Source of the DNA: Vibrio crassostreae 9ZC13
Lineage (GTDB): Bacteria; Pseudomonadota; Gammaproteobacteria; Enterobacterales; Vibrionaceae
NCBI RefSeq assembly: GCF_000272045.2
Contig: NZ_AJYZ02000019.1
Coordinates: 894,516-958,515, forward strand
DNA: 64,000 bases
Reading direction: 5' to 3'
The translations under genes were made by a program, and so were the position numbers. The notes beneath the pieces are model-generated. The model searched no databases and was not told where the DNA came from. It saw only the letters and a list, made by a program, of their open reading frames with translations. Shown one piece after another: positions 8,112 through 17,469 of the stretch (position 1 is its first letter; every line of letters begins with the position of its first letter).

Positions 8112-9581
8112 ATGGATAACACTAAATTTTCGCTGCTTTCATTTACGGGTAAGATGAAGGTCTTACACCTAAGCTGGATGGCCTTTTTCATTACCTTTGT
8201 TGTGTGGTTCAACTTTGCCCCACTACTGCAAATGGTAAAAACTACGCTTGGTCTTTCTACTGAAGAGATCAAAACCCTCCTGATCCTCAACGTTGCATTG
8301 ACCATTCCGGCACGTGTCGCAATAGGCATGCTAACCGATAGATACGGCCCAAGGTTGGTTTACTCTTCGCTACTCGCGGTCTGTTCTATCCCTTGTTTCA
8401 TGTTTGCTCTGGCAGACTCTTTCATTCAAGCAGCAATCGCTCGTTTCCTACTGGGCTTCATTGGTGCAGGTTTCGTTGTCGGTATTCGTCTTGTGTCTGA
8501 ATGGTTCCCACACAACGAACTGGGTACTGCAGAAGGTATTTACGGCGGCTGGGGTAACTTCGGTTCAGCAGCAGCGGCGTTCACACTTCCAACTCTCGCT
8601 CTAGCGTTTGGTGGTGAAGACGGCTGGCGTTATGCGGTCGGTATTACCGGCGTAATGAGCTTAGCGTTCTCGTTTATCTTCTACAAAAACGTGTCAGATA
8701 CACCAAAAGGTTCTACTTACTTCAAGCCTGCTCAAGTAACAGCAATGGAAGTGACATCAAAGGGTGACTTTTTCTTCCTACTTATTATGAAGATCCCTAT
8801 GTATGCCGCTTTAGCGCTACTGACTTGGAAGCTATCACCAAGCAACATCAACATGTTGTCTGACATGGCGGTTTACTCTGTGTATGCAGGTTTAGCAGCA
8901 CTTTACTTGTACGAAGTGTCGCAAGTTTGGAAAGTAAACAAGAACGTATTTAAAGAAGAAGTGCCTGAGATTCACCAGTACAAGTTCAAGCAAGTAGCGG
9001 TACTTAACGTATTGTACTTCGCAACATTTGGTTCTGAACTGGCTGTGGTTTCTATGCTGCCACTGTTCTTCTCTGAAACCTTTGAATTAACACCGGTTCT
9101 TGCAGGTATGGTTGCATCGGCTTATGCCTTTATGAACCTAATGTCTCGCCCAGGTGGTGGTTGGATTTCAGATAAATTCGGTCGTAAACCAACACTGCTT
9201 ATTCTAACGATTGGTCTTGCTGTGGGTTACTTCGCAATGGGTCAAGTCGACAGCACATGGCCTGTATGGCTAGCGGTTGTCGCAGCGATGGCGTGTTCTT
9301 TCTTCGTGCAAGCGGGTGAAGGTGCGGTATTCGCAACGGTTCCTCTAATCAAGCGTCGTATGACAGGTCAAATTGCAGGTATGACGGGCGCTTACGGTAA
9401 CGTGGGTGCAGTAGTTTACCTAACTGTGTTGTCATTCGTGAGCTACCAAACCTTCTTCTTAGTGATTGCTGCAACAGCGGTACTTGGCTTTGTGACTCTA
9501 CTGTTCATGGAAGAGCCTAACGGTCAAATCGCCGAAGTAAACGACGATGGCAGTGTCACGCTGATTAATGTTTCAAGCTAG
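8112..9581 (+). CDS. narK: NarK-type nitrate/nitrite MFS transporter
   Basis: This 489-residue major-facilitator protein of the nitrate-nitrite porter family has about 12 membrane segments. It has the typical MFS loop [10 protein letters not shown] after the second segment and the glycine-rich nitrate-signature-like stretches [16 protein letters not shown] and [15 protein letters not shown]. It imports nitrate for NasA, or exchanges nitrite. It follows nirBD in the same direction, which argues for an assimilatory role. A NasA-type transporter name would be equally fitting. Confidence 0.9.
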   Translation: MDNTKFSLLSFTGKMKVLHLSWMAFFITFVVWFNFAPLLQMVKTTLGLSTEEIKTLLILNVALTIPARVAIGMLTDRYGPRLVYSSLLAVCSIPCFMFALADSFIQAAIARFLLGFIGAGFVVGIRLVSEWFPHNELGTAEGIYGGWGNFGSAAAAFTLPTLALAFGGEDGWRYAVGITGVMSLAFSFIFYKNVSDTPKGSTYFKPAQVTAMEVTSKGDFFFLLIMKIPMYAALALLTWKLSPSNINMLSDMAVYSVYAGLAALYLYEVSQVWKVNKNVFKEEVPEIHQYKFKQVAVLNVLYFATFGSELAVVSMLPLFFSETFELTPVLAGMVASAYAFMNLMSRPGGGWISDKFGRKPTLLILTIGLAVGYFAMGQVDSTWPVWLAVVAAMACSFFVQAGEGAVFATVPLIKRRMTGQIAGMTGAYGNVGAVVYLTVLSFVSYQTFFLVIAATAVLGFVTLLFMEEPNGQIAEVNDDGSVTLINVSS

Positions 9582-9618
9582 ATCTGTACTATGAAGCATT
9601 GATATTATTGAATCGGGA

Positions 9619-9655
9619 GAAGCACCTTAGCGGATACATCAATGCTAGGTGCTTC
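9619..9655 (+). repeat. strong stem-loop between narK and the kinase/phosphatase gene
   Basis: GAAGCACCTTAGC pairs with GCTAGGTGCTTC with one bulge and a 12-base loop. It lacks a following T run, so it may attenuate, stabilise or process the mRNA rather than terminate it fully. Confidence 0.55.
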
Positions 9656-9748
9656 GTTCAAAGGCTCTAAGTTCACTAGGGCTTTTGTTCTTCCTAGGAT
9701 GTTCTGTCAAGGAAGCGGGAAGAAGAGCAGTTAAGAAGAAGACCAGTT

Positions 9749-11539
9749 ATGACAATTTCATTCAGCCAAGGGCAAGTCATCACGCCAGAATCCAACAACC
9801 AGTTAACGCTTAAGTTTGGTGGTTATTCGAATCAAGGCGTACGAGATGAAAACCAAGATGCCATCATTGTAAAACACCCAAAAACTCGCGCAGAGCAAGA
9901 GTTGAAAGGCAGTGTTGCCTGCATAGCAGACGGCGCAAGTTGCAGTGAACACGGCCAGAAAGCCAGTCACACCAGCGTGATGCAGTTTATCGACGACTAT
10001 TACGCAACTCCCCAAAGCTGGAGCATCCAACGTTCGGCGCAAAAGGTCTTAACGTCCCTCAATTCTTGGCTCTTCAACACGTCTGTTTCTAATATTCATC
10101 CCGCACAACAAGTGAACCACAATGCCCTCGTTTCGACGTTCAGCAGCGTGATATTAAAATCAAACACCGCACATATATTCCACGTTGGCGACAGCCGCAT
10201 TTACTTACTCAGAGATGGAGAATTACGCCAACTGACCCGCGACCACACCCGTAAAAATATGGGACAGAAGCATTATCTTACACGCGCCTTAGGCATGGAC
10301 AACCAACTCAACGTTGACTATCAAACCCTGCCTATCAAGAAAAACGACTGCTTTATCCTGACATCTGATGGCGTGCACGAGTTTGTATCTCCCAACACCT
10401 TCAAAGAACACATCGATAAACCCGGAGCGGATTTCGAATACGCAGCGCAAACCATCTGTAACACCGCTTTAAGCCACAATAGCTCAGACAACGTGAGCTG
10501 CTTGATTGTGCAAGTCAGCCATCTGCCTAAACCTTCGTTGATTGAATTCCATGAGAAGCTGGCTAAACGGGCAATCCCACCCGCTTTAAAGCTCGGGCAA
10601 AGTATCGACAACTTCATGGTACTTGAGGTGTTGTATGCAGGTTCAAGAAGCCATGTGTATCGTGTGATGCAGAAAGAGACACAAACCGAGTTCGTGCTGA
10701 AAGTCCCTTCCGTTCAATATCACGATAGCCCTTCGCAACTCAGAGCTTTCTTTAATGAACAATGGGCGGGGATCTTGTTAAAAAACAAGAGAGTAATGAA
10801 GGTTTACCCGACGCCAGAGAACTCGCAATTCTTATATCAAATCTGCGAATGGGTAGAAGGCATCACCCTAAGACAATGGATGTACGACAATCCAAAGCCG
10901 TCACTCAATGAAGTGCGCGACATACTAGAAAAAATCACACAAGGCATTCGAGTATTACAACGTGCAGACATGGTGCACCGAGACTTAAAACCGGAAAACA
11001 TCATGATTCAACGTGATGGTGAGGTAAAAATCATCGACCTTGGTGCGGTGTTAGTGAGAGGCCTTGAAGAGGGAGAGCTCACCGACAAAGACGACACACC
11101 ATTAGGCGCGGTCAATTACATAGCGCCAGAGACCATCAAGCACAACAGCGCGACCACCAGCTCAGATCTGTTCTCTATCGCTGTGATCGGCTATGAGATG
11201 CTAACCGGTGCATTGCCCTACTCTGAAATGACTGCCCAATCGCTTAAACAATCTCGCCACCATCAATGGGAATACCAACCCATAACTCAGAAACGAGCGG
11301 ACTTACCAAGTTGGGTGGATTTAGTGTTACAAAAAGCCTGCGCGGAATCACCAAGCGAACGTCATCAAGTGTTGGGGGATTTTGTAGCAGACCTTTACAC
11401 ACCAAACCAAAGCTTGGTCAAAAGCAAAGCCAAGCAACCTTTGATAAACCGAAACCCGATCCAGTTTTGGAAAGTGTTGGCTTTGTTGCTCGGCATTGTT
11501 GCCATTGTGGAAATGGGCTTATTGCTGAGTTCAAATTAA
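9749..11539 (+). CDS. bifunctional PP2C phosphatase / Ser-Thr kinase membrane protein
   Basis: This 596-residue fusion has three parts. Residues about 15-255 form a PP2C phosphatase with RDENQDA, ADGAS, HVGDSRIYLLRDG and TSDGVHEF metal-binding motifs. Residues about 275-550 form a eukaryotic-like kinase with HRDLKPEN (H410, R411, D412), an activation segment starting DLG in place of DFG, and NYIAPE. One C-terminal membrane helix (about 573-593) follows. Both catalytic units look intact, so it may switch a target on and off. It sits at the end of the nitrate assimilation genes, a context in which such fusions occur in other proteobacteria. The target is unknown. Confidence 0.88.
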   Translation: MTISFSQGQVITPESNNQLTLKFGGYSNQGVRDENQDAIIVKHPKTRAEQELKGSVACIADGASCSEHGQKASHTSVMQFIDDYYATPQSWSIQRSAQKVLTSLNSWLFNTSVSNIHPAQQVNHNALVSTFSSVILKSNTAHIFHVGDSRIYLLRDGELRQLTRDHTRKNMGQKHYLTRALGMDNQLNVDYQTLPIKKNDCFILTSDGVHEFVSPNTFKEHIDKPGADFEYAAQTICNTALSHNSSDNVSCLIVQVSHLPKPSLIEFHEKLAKRAIPPALKLGQSIDNFMVLEVLYAGSRSHVYRVMQKETQTEFVLKVPSVQYHDSPSQLRAFFNEQWAGILLKNKRVMKVYPTPENSQFLYQICEWVEGITLRQWMYDNPKPSLNEVRDILEKITQGIRVLQRADMVHRDLKPENIMIQRDGEVKIIDLGAVLVRGLEEGELTDKDDTPLGAVNYIAPETIKHNSATTSSDLFSIAVIGYEMLTGALPYSEMTAQSLKQSRHHQWEYQPITQKRADLPSWVDLVLQKACAESPSERHQVLGDFVADLYTPNQSLVKSKAKQPLINRNPIQFWKVLALLLGIVAIVEMGLLLSSN

Positions 11540-11595
11540 TTACAGGTTCGAGCTAAGTGCCCAAGTCCAACCTAGCTTGTGTAAACTAACTGGAA

Positions 11596-12600
11596 TTAGC
11601 CTCGTTTTACTAAGCTTCTTGGTACTAACTCGATACCCGCTTGGTAACGTTTAGCAGACGCGTTCAAAGCAAGTGCAAAGGCGCTGTCTGCAATCACTTC
11701 GAATTGCTGTGGCAATGAATGAACTTTAAAAGGTAAGAAGTCCAATAAACGGTTATCACCAAAGGTTGCCAGTTTCACTTGCTTGATCAGCTCTGGCTTT
11801 TCAACCATCACATCCAATACACCTTCTAGCAAAGTGTAAGACATAGTGACAATCGCATCAGGCACTGTGCCTTTGGCAATCCAACCCTCAAAAATCTCAC
11901 GTCCTGATTCTCGGTCAAAGTGCTCGCCATAACCGACAACCATCGGCTTGTTGTCTGTTAGCCTTGTTTGTTGAGTATGTGCTTTATTCGCCGCTTCAAA
12001 ACCCAACTGACGTTCACGTGAAATGTTCAGATCAGGCAGTGCACCAATCAAACCAACACTATGAATACTGTCATCAAGAATCGAGTGGGTCAGTTCAAAC
12101 GCAGCCTCGAAATCTTCACTGATCACACAGGCAAAATGCTCATCATCTAAAGGACGGTCAATCGCAATAACGGGTGTGCCTGAGTTTTGCAACTTCAAGT
12201 AGAACTCATTGGCGTCTGGCATTGAGCTCGCCACCAGCAAGGCATCGATACGACGGCTAACAAGCGCTTCCGCAACTTTACGTTCGGTTTCAGCGTCATC
12301 ATCTGAGCAACCAATCAAAATTTGATAACCCACTTTACGTGAGTTCTGCTCTATCAATTTTGCTAAACGCGCGTAACTGCTGTTTTCCAGATCGGGAATA
12401 ATCAAACCAAATGAACGGCTATTACCAGCGCGCAGCGACGAAGCAGCATGGTCTGGTCGGTAGTTATATTCTTCCACCACTGCCATTACTTTCTGCTGTG
12501 TCTTTTCACTGATTCTGTATTTCTGCGCCTTGCCATTAATCACATAGCTGGCTGTGGTTTTCGACACACCGGCTAGTTTGGCAATCTCATCTAGTGTCAT
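11596..12600 (-). CDS. cra: LacI-family regulator Cra/FruR
   Basis: This 334-residue catabolite repressor/activator begins with the LacI-type helix-turn-helix MTLDEIAKLAGVSKTTASYVINGK and has a periplasmic-binding-like effector domain that senses fructose 1-phosphate. The frame remains open upstream to 12759, but that extension covers the operators and lacks homology, so the ATG at 12600 is chosen. It diverges from fruBKA. In V. cholerae the equivalent FruR is reported to activate the fru operon rather than simply repress it, so the sign of control here is open. Confidence 0.93.
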   Translation of the reverse strand: MTLDEIAKLAGVSKTTASYVINGKAQKYRISEKTQQKVMAVVEEYNYRPDHAASSLRAGNSRSFGLIIPDLENSSYARLAKLIEQNSRKVGYQILIGCSDDDAETERKVAEALVSRRIDALLVASSMPDANEFYLKLQNSGTPVIAIDRPLDDEHFACVISEDFEAAFELTHSILDDSIHSVGLIGALPDLNISRERQLGFEAANKAHTQQTRLTDNKPMVVGYGEHFDRESGREIFEGWIAKGTVPDAIVTMSYTLLEGVLDVMVEKPELIKQVKLATFGDNRLLDFLPFKVHSLPQQFEVIADSAFALALNASAKRYQAGIELVPRSLVKRG

Positions 12601-12671
12601 ATGGGTGACCTGTGTTTTGTGCGTAGGATCATATAACCAATCTTCTGATCCTTGGATTAGTTGAATTATAT

Positions 12672-12687
12672 GCTGAATCGATTCAGT
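12672..12687. promoter_or_regulatory. Cra operator 1
   Basis: GCTGAATCGATTCAGT contains the perfect palindrome TGAATCGATTCA, matching the Cra consensus TGAAWCGNTTCA. Confidence 0.8.
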
Positions 12688-12693
12688 ATAAAA

Positions 12694-12709
12694 GCTGAAA
12701 GGATTCAGC
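12694..12709. promoter_or_regulatory. Cra operator 2
   Basis: GCTGAAAGGATTCAGC has intact outer arms with a weaker centre. It lies two helical turns from operator 1. Confidence 0.65.
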
Positions 12710-12862
12710 AAAATCTGAAAAGTGACTTCAATCATCCTTTTGAATGGATTGAGCGTCATTTGTTGTGATTCAACTTCTCGTTATTAACGAAACTGAAATT
12801 ACGACACGCAGCGAAACTATTTTGAAAACCAAAATCGGCTTTGCTGAATTTTTTACACTAAA

Positions 12863-12880
12863 TGCTGAACCGATTCAGCA
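12863..12880. promoter_or_regulatory. Cra operator 3, fruB-proximal
   Basis: TGCTGAACCGATTCAGCA is a near-perfect palindrome matching the Cra consensus, 93 bases before the fruB start codon. Confidence 0.8.
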
Positions 12881-12972
12881 AGATAAAACAAAGAGCAAGC
12901 AACGGGCAAATATTGCTCTAGACTGAATCGTAGCGATACACAAATTCTCAAGCGATACGCTAAAGAGGCACC

Positions 12973-14106
12973 ATGCTTAAATTATCAAAATCTGACATCA
13001 CTCTAGGCCAAACTGCCGAAGACAAATTCAAAGCAATCCAAAACATTGCTGGCGACCTGACAGCTAAAGGTTTAGTTGACTCTGGTTACGTTGAAGGAAT
13101 GCTGAACCGTGAAAACCAGAACTCTACGTTCCTAGGTAATGGCATCGCGATTCCTCACGGAACGACGGATACTCGTGGCCTAGTGAAAGAGACAGGCGTT
13201 GCGGTACACCACTTCCCTGAAGGTATTGATTGGGCAGACGGCAACCGTGTTTACGTAGCAATTGGTATTGCAGCTAAATCTGACGAGCACTTAGGCATCC
13301 TTAAGCAACTGACCAAAGTTCTGGCAGCTGACGGTGTTGAAGAGAAATTAAAGCAAGCGACATCAGAAGACGAAATCATCGCTCTACTTAACGGCGAAGT
13401 TCAGCTTGAAGCCGACCTAGACGCTTCTTTAGTTCAGCTACTGTTCCCTGCGAGCGACATGATTCAAATGTCTGCAGTTGCGGGTGGCCTACTTAAGAAC
13501 ACAGGTTGCACAGACAACGCATTCGTTGCTGACCTAGTAACAAAAACACCAACTCACCTAGGCCAAGGCCTGTGGTTGTTGGGCAGCGACAAAGGCGTAA
13601 CACGCACTGGCGTATCTTTCGTTTCAACAGCGAACCATTGTGAATACGAAGGCACACCAGTTAAAGCATTGGTAGCATTCGCAGCTTGCAACAGCGCGCA
13701 CCAATCTATTCTGGCAAACCTAAGCAAGATGGTTTTTGAAGGTAAACAGCAACAACTGTTAGCCGCTGACGCAGCGCAAGTGATTGGCCTTCTAAAAGGT
13801 GAAGCGGTTTCTACAGCGTCTCAAGACGACGACAACTGCGCAGTCTTCAAAATCAAAAACGCACACGGCCTACACGCTCGTCCAGGTGCAATGTTGGTTG
13901 CTGAAGCGAAGAAATTCGAATCAACAATCCGCGTTTCAAACCTAGATGGCGACGGAAAAGAAGTGAACGCGAAGAGCTTGATGAAAGTCATCGCACTTGG
14001 CGTTAAACACGGCCACCAGCTTCAGTTTGTTGCTGAAGGTGACGATGCAGCACAAGCACTTGAATCGATTGGTAAAGCTATCGCTTCAGGCCTTGGCGAA
14101 GGTTAA
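12973..14106 (+). CDS. fruB: fructose PTS EIIA/HPr fusion protein FruB (FPr)
   Basis: This 377-residue cytoplasmic phosphocarrier passes phosphate from enzyme I to FruA. The EIIA-fructose domain has its phospho-histidine at H62 in AIPHGT. A central linker domain follows, then a C-terminal HPr domain with H301 in AHGLHARPG and the usual regulatory serine region further on. GAGG lies 5 bases before the ATG. It is the first gene of fruBKA, with fruK starting 9 bases after its stop. Confidence 0.96.
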   Translation: MLKLSKSDITLGQTAEDKFKAIQNIAGDLTAKGLVDSGYVEGMLNRENQNSTFLGNGIAIPHGTTDTRGLVKETGVAVHHFPEGIDWADGNRVYVAIGIAAKSDEHLGILKQLTKVLAADGVEEKLKQATSEDEIIALLNGEVQLEADLDASLVQLLFPASDMIQMSAVAGGLLKNTGCTDNAFVADLVTKTPTHLGQGLWLLGSDKGVTRTGVSFVSTANHCEYEGTPVKALVAFAACNSAHQSILANLSKMVFEGKQQQLLAADAAQVIGLLKGEAVSTASQDDDNCAVFKIKNAHGLHARPGAMLVAEAKKFESTIRVSNLDGDGKEVNAKSLMKVIALGVKHGHQLQFVAEGDDAAQALESIGKAIASGLGEG

Positions 14107-14115
14107 GGAGTCGAT

Positions 14116-15093
14116 ATGTCTGATAAACAAATCAAAGCCGTTACCGTAACGCTTAACCCTGCTCTAGACCTGACAGGCGCTATCGACGCACTAAATGTAG
14201 GTTCAGTTAGCCTAGTAAACAAAGGCTCTCTGCATGCAGCGGGCAAAGGCGTAAACGTCGCAAAAGTTCTTTCAGAGCTTGGCGCGAAAGTGACCGTAAC
14301 AGGTTTCCTTGGTCGCAATAACGAAGAAGCGTTCTGCCAACTGTTTGAAGAGATGGGTGCAACTGACCGCTTCATCCGTGTTGATGGCGCAACTCGCATT
14401 AACGTGAAATTGGTAGAGAATTCAGGCCAAGTAAGCGACATCAACTTCCCAGGTGTTCCTGTTGATGCTGACGCGATTAAAGCGTTCGAAGAAACCCTAT
14501 TAGAACTTGCTGAAACGCACGATTATTTCGTCATTGCAGGCAGCTTGCCACAAGGTATCTCTCCTGAGCTTTGCGCTTCTTGGGTTCAACGCTTACACGA
14601 TTTAGGTAAGAAGGTGCTATTTGATAGCAGCCGTGACGCACTTAAAGCCGGTATCAATGCACAACCATGGTTAATCAAACCAAACGATGAAGAGCTGTCT
14701 CAACTGTTCAATGCAGAGCTGACAACTCGTGACCAATGCCAACACGCGGGCCAAGCCCTAAGTGAAAAAGGCATCGAGAATATCGTGGTATCACTTGGCG
14801 CTGAAGGCGTGATGTGGCTTAACCAAGGTGAATGGTTACATGCTCAACCACCGCGCATGCAAGTAGTAAGCACGGTAGGCGCAGGTGACACATTGGTTGC
14901 TGGTCTATGTTGGGGTCAAATGCAACAGATGCCAAAACCAGAACTTATTAAATTCGCAACCGCCCTATCTGCTCTAGCAGTTTCACAGGTAGGCGTGGGC
15001 ATCACCAGCCAACAAGAGCTGGATTCAGTACTACAAAATATCCAATTACAGGCGCTTAGTGCTCCAACTAGCCAGTTAGACACAAGCAAATAG
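14116..15093 (+). CDS. fruK: 1-phosphofructokinase FruK
   Basis: This 325-residue PfkB-family sugar kinase converts fructose 1-phosphate to fructose 1,6-bisphosphate. N-terminal LNPALDLTG and GKGVNVAKVL form the substrate-binding signature, and the C-terminal PfkB motif STVGAGDTLVAGL carries the catalytic aspartate. AAGGAG precedes the ATG. Its activity sets the level of fructose 1-phosphate, the effector of Cra next door. Confidence 0.96.
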   Translation: MSDKQIKAVTVTLNPALDLTGAIDALNVGSVSLVNKGSLHAAGKGVNVAKVLSELGAKVTVTGFLGRNNEEAFCQLFEEMGATDRFIRVDGATRINVKLVENSGQVSDINFPGVPVDADAIKAFEETLLELAETHDYFVIAGSLPQGISPELCASWVQRLHDLGKKVLFDSSRDALKAGINAQPWLIKPNDEELSQLFNAELTTRDQCQHAGQALSEKGIENIVVSLGAEGVMWLNQGEWLHAQPPRMQVVSTVGAGDTLVAGLCWGQMQQMPKPELIKFATALSALAVSQVGVGITSQQELDSVLQNIQLQALSAPTSQLDTSK

Positions 15094-15108
15094 GACAAAA
15101 GGTTTATT

Positions 15109-16851
15109 ATGAATATTACCATTATCACAGCTTGCCCAAGTGGCGTAGCAAACAGCATCATCGCCGCGGGCTTGTTAGAGCAAGCGACAAAAGCACTAGG
15201 TTGGAACGCTGCTATTGAATGTCAATCAAGCGTGTTACCTGATTCAACTGTATCGCAAGACGCTATCGACAGCAGCGACGTTGTAGTTATCGCAGCTAAC
15301 AAAAATGTTGATAAAGCACGTTTTGTTGGTAAGAAAGTGTACCAAGCGGCTATCTCTGAATGCACTGCAGATGCAAAAGCGTTTCTAGAGAAAGCGGTAG
15401 CAGAAGCAACAGTATTAGACGCTTCTCAAGCTGAAAGCACTGTTGAAGTGACCGGTACGTCACCTGCTACAGGTAGCAAAAAAATCGTAGCGATTACCGC
15501 TTGCCCAACTGGTGTTGCACACACCTTTATGGCAGCTGAAGCGCTTGAAGCAGAAGGCAAACGCCTAGGTCACCAAATCAAAGTGGAAACTCGCGGCTCT
15601 GTAGGTGCGAAAAACCAACTGACAGACCAAGAAATCGCAGACGCTGATCTAGTTATCATCGCAGCAGACATCGACGTTCCTCTGGATCGTTTTAACGGCA
15701 AAGCGCTGTACAAAACTACAACAAGCCCTGCTTTGAAGAAAACAAAGCAAGAGATGGAAAAAGCATTCGCAGAAGCTAAACCATACCAACACACAGCGTC
15801 TTCAAATTCAGCGCCTGCTGACGAGAAGAAAGGCGTGTACAAGCACCTGATGACAGGTGTATCTCACATGCTTCCTGTGGTTGTTGCGGGTGGTTTGATC
15901 ATCGCACTCTCTTTCGTATTCGGTATCGAAGCGTTTAAAGAAGAAGGCACACTGGCAGCAGCACTGATGACTATCGGTGGTGGTTCTGCATTCGCACTGA
16001 TGATTCCTGTTCTTGCTGGTTTCATTGCATTCTCGATTGCCGACCGTCCGGGTCTGGCTCCAGGTCTAATTGGCGGTATGCTGGCTAGCTCAACGGGCGC
16101 AGGTTTCCTAGGTGGTATCGCGGCAGGTTTCATTGCAGGTTACGCAGCGAAATTCATTGCCGACAAGGTTCAACTTCCACAGTCCATGGAAGCCCTCAAG
16201 CCAATCCTGATCATTCCGTTTATCGCGAGTTTGTTCACTGGTCTTGTGATGGTTTACATCGTAGGTGGTCCTGTTTCTGGCGTAATGAGCGCAATGACAG
16301 ACTTCCTAAACAACATGGGTACGTCTAATGCGATTCTTCTAGGTGTGATTCTAGGCGCAATGATGTGTTTCGACCTTGGTGGTCCGGTAAACAAAGCCGC
16401 TTACACATTCGGTGTTGGTCTACTGGCTTCGCAAACTTACGCACCAATGGCGGCTATCATGGCAGCAGGTATGGTTCCAGCTCTAGGTATGGGCCTTGCG
16501 ACTTTCCTAGTGAAAGACAAGTTTGAAGCAGGCGAGCGTGAAGCAGGTAAAGCATCATTCGTTCTTGGCCTATGTTTCATCTCTGAAGGTGCAATCCCAT
16601 TCGCAGCGAAAGATCCAATGCGTGTTATCCCAGCTTGTATGGCAGGTGGCGCACTAACTGGCGCTCTATCAATGATGTTTGGTGCTCAGCTAATGGCTCC
16701 ACACGGCGGTCTATTCGTACTACTGATTCCTGGTGCTATCTCTCCAGTTCTAATGTACCTATTGGCGATTGCAGCAGGTACAGCGGTAACAGGCTTTGGT
16801 TACGCGGCTCTTAAAAAGATGAGTGACTCTAAGGTAACTGCAGAGGCTTAA
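15109..16851 (+). CDS. fruA: fructose PTS permease FruA (EIIB'-EIIB-EIIC)
   Basis: This 580-residue inner-membrane transporter imports fructose as fructose 1-phosphate. Two tandem IIB-like modules are seen, with C9 in ITACPSGVAN and C132 in ITACPTGVAHT. The second is the canonical phospho-cysteine site and the first is the degenerate duplicated module. The IIC part from about residue 245 has eight or more membrane segments and a DLGGPVNKAAYTFG substrate motif. It is the last gene of fruBKA and is followed by a terminator. Confidence 0.96.
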   Translation: MNITIITACPSGVANSIIAAGLLEQATKALGWNAAIECQSSVLPDSTVSQDAIDSSDVVVIAANKNVDKARFVGKKVYQAAISECTADAKAFLEKAVAEATVLDASQAESTVEVTGTSPATGSKKIVAITACPTGVAHTFMAAEALEAEGKRLGHQIKVETRGSVGAKNQLTDQEIADADLVIIAADIDVPLDRFNGKALYKTTTSPALKKTKQEMEKAFAEAKPYQHTASSNSAPADEKKGVYKHLMTGVSHMLPVVVAGGLIIALSFVFGIEAFKEEGTLAAALMTIGGGSAFALMIPVLAGFIAFSIADRPGLAPGLIGGMLASSTGAGFLGGIAAGFIAGYAAKFIADKVQLPQSMEALKPILIIPFIASLFTGLVMVYIVGGPVSGVMSAMTDFLNNMGTSNAILLGVILGAMMCFDLGGPVNKAAYTFGVGLLASQTYAPMAAIMAAGMVPALGMGLATFLVKDKFEAGEREAGKASFVLGLCFISEGAIPFAAKDPMRVIPACMAGGALTGALSMMFGAQLMAPHGGLFVLLIPGAISPVLMYLLAIAAGTAVTGFGYAALKKMSDSKVTAEA

Positions 16852-16933
16852 TCCCCCTACTCTGGTTAACGGTTCAGCCCGATAACCAGAGGCTCTTGAT
16901 AACCGGTTTCTTGGTAAAACGGCTCCTTAAAAC

Positions 16934-16962
16934 AAAGGCTCCTCATTTGAGGAGCCTTTTTA
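16934..16962 (+). terminator. Rho-independent terminator after fruA
   Basis: AAAGGCTCCTC pairs with GAGGAGCCTTT around a 4-base loop and is followed by TTTATT. Confidence 0.9.
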
Positions 16963-17016
16963 TTGTTCATGTATTTTCCGGTCGGAATGAGTTAAGTGCA
17001 ATATTGGTATATTTGA

Positions 17017-17340
17017 TTAGCTAGTAAGCGTTTCTTCAAAGACACCCAATTCACGACCAAGCCAGATCGCTCGTACTGTGTGATCCAAAGTTTCTTCACC
17101 GCCAGTTACAGGGTGAATAAGCACCGACATATCACCGCGTTCTTGCTCAAGCCATTCAACAATGCCCGACTCTTTGTTCGCAAAGTGAATCTCAAACATT
17201 GGCATCTTATGTGGACCAACCAAACGCTGTATTAGTGGAAAAACCTCTAATACATCTTTACGTTCCGATAGAATTTTCTGACGCAGTGTTTCTGCCTGCT
17301 CTGCAAATCGCAGAGGGAAATAGATATGACCGTGGTACAT
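17017..17340 (-). CDS. DOPA 4,5-dioxygenase family protein
   Basis: This 107-residue protein has the conserved histidine-rich motifs of the DOPA 4,5-dioxygenase-like family: YHGHIYF at the N-terminus, GPHKMPMFEIHF in the middle and LIHPVTGG near residue 78. Plant and fungal members open the catechol ring of DOPA using iron. Bacterial members of this small size are largely uncharacterised, so the substrate is unknown. It is a single gene convergent with fruA. Confidence 0.85.
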   Translation of the reverse strand: MYHGHIYFPLRFAEQAETLRQKILSERKDVLEVFPLIQRLVGPHKMPMFEIHFANKESGIVEWLEQERGDMSVLIHPVTGGEETLDHTVRAIWLGRELGVFEETLTS

Positions 17341-17411
17341 GGCACCATCCTTTAGAATTATGATACGCGCAGTTTAACCTGCTTTTTCGCATAGATCTCT
17401 TTTATGGCTGT

Positions 17412-17443
17412 AAAACGCCACACTAAAGTGAAGTGTGGCGTTT
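17412..17443 (-). terminator. terminator of the AcfD/SslE gene
   Basis: AACGCCACACT pairs with AGTGTGGCGTT. On the minus strand a short T run (GTTTTAC) follows. It lies 27 bases beyond the stop codon. Confidence 0.75.
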
Positions 17444-17469
17444 GATTCAAGCAACGATGGTTGTCCCTG

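Larger units (their letters stand above)
12601..12972. promoter_or_regulatory. cra/fruB divergent control region
   Basis: This 372-base spacer contains no gene. Three palindromic Cra-type operators are present: two next to cra, 22 bp apart centre to centre, and one about 100 bp before fruB. A single TGAATCG half-site lies at 12924-12930. Operators at both ends allow looping or separate control of the two promoters. Confidence 0.75.

Noticed and set aside
12601-12759. Longer N-terminus for Cra reading to 12759
   Set aside because: The extension covers two Cra operators and has no resemblance to LacI-family N-termini, which begin at MTLDEIAKLAGVS.
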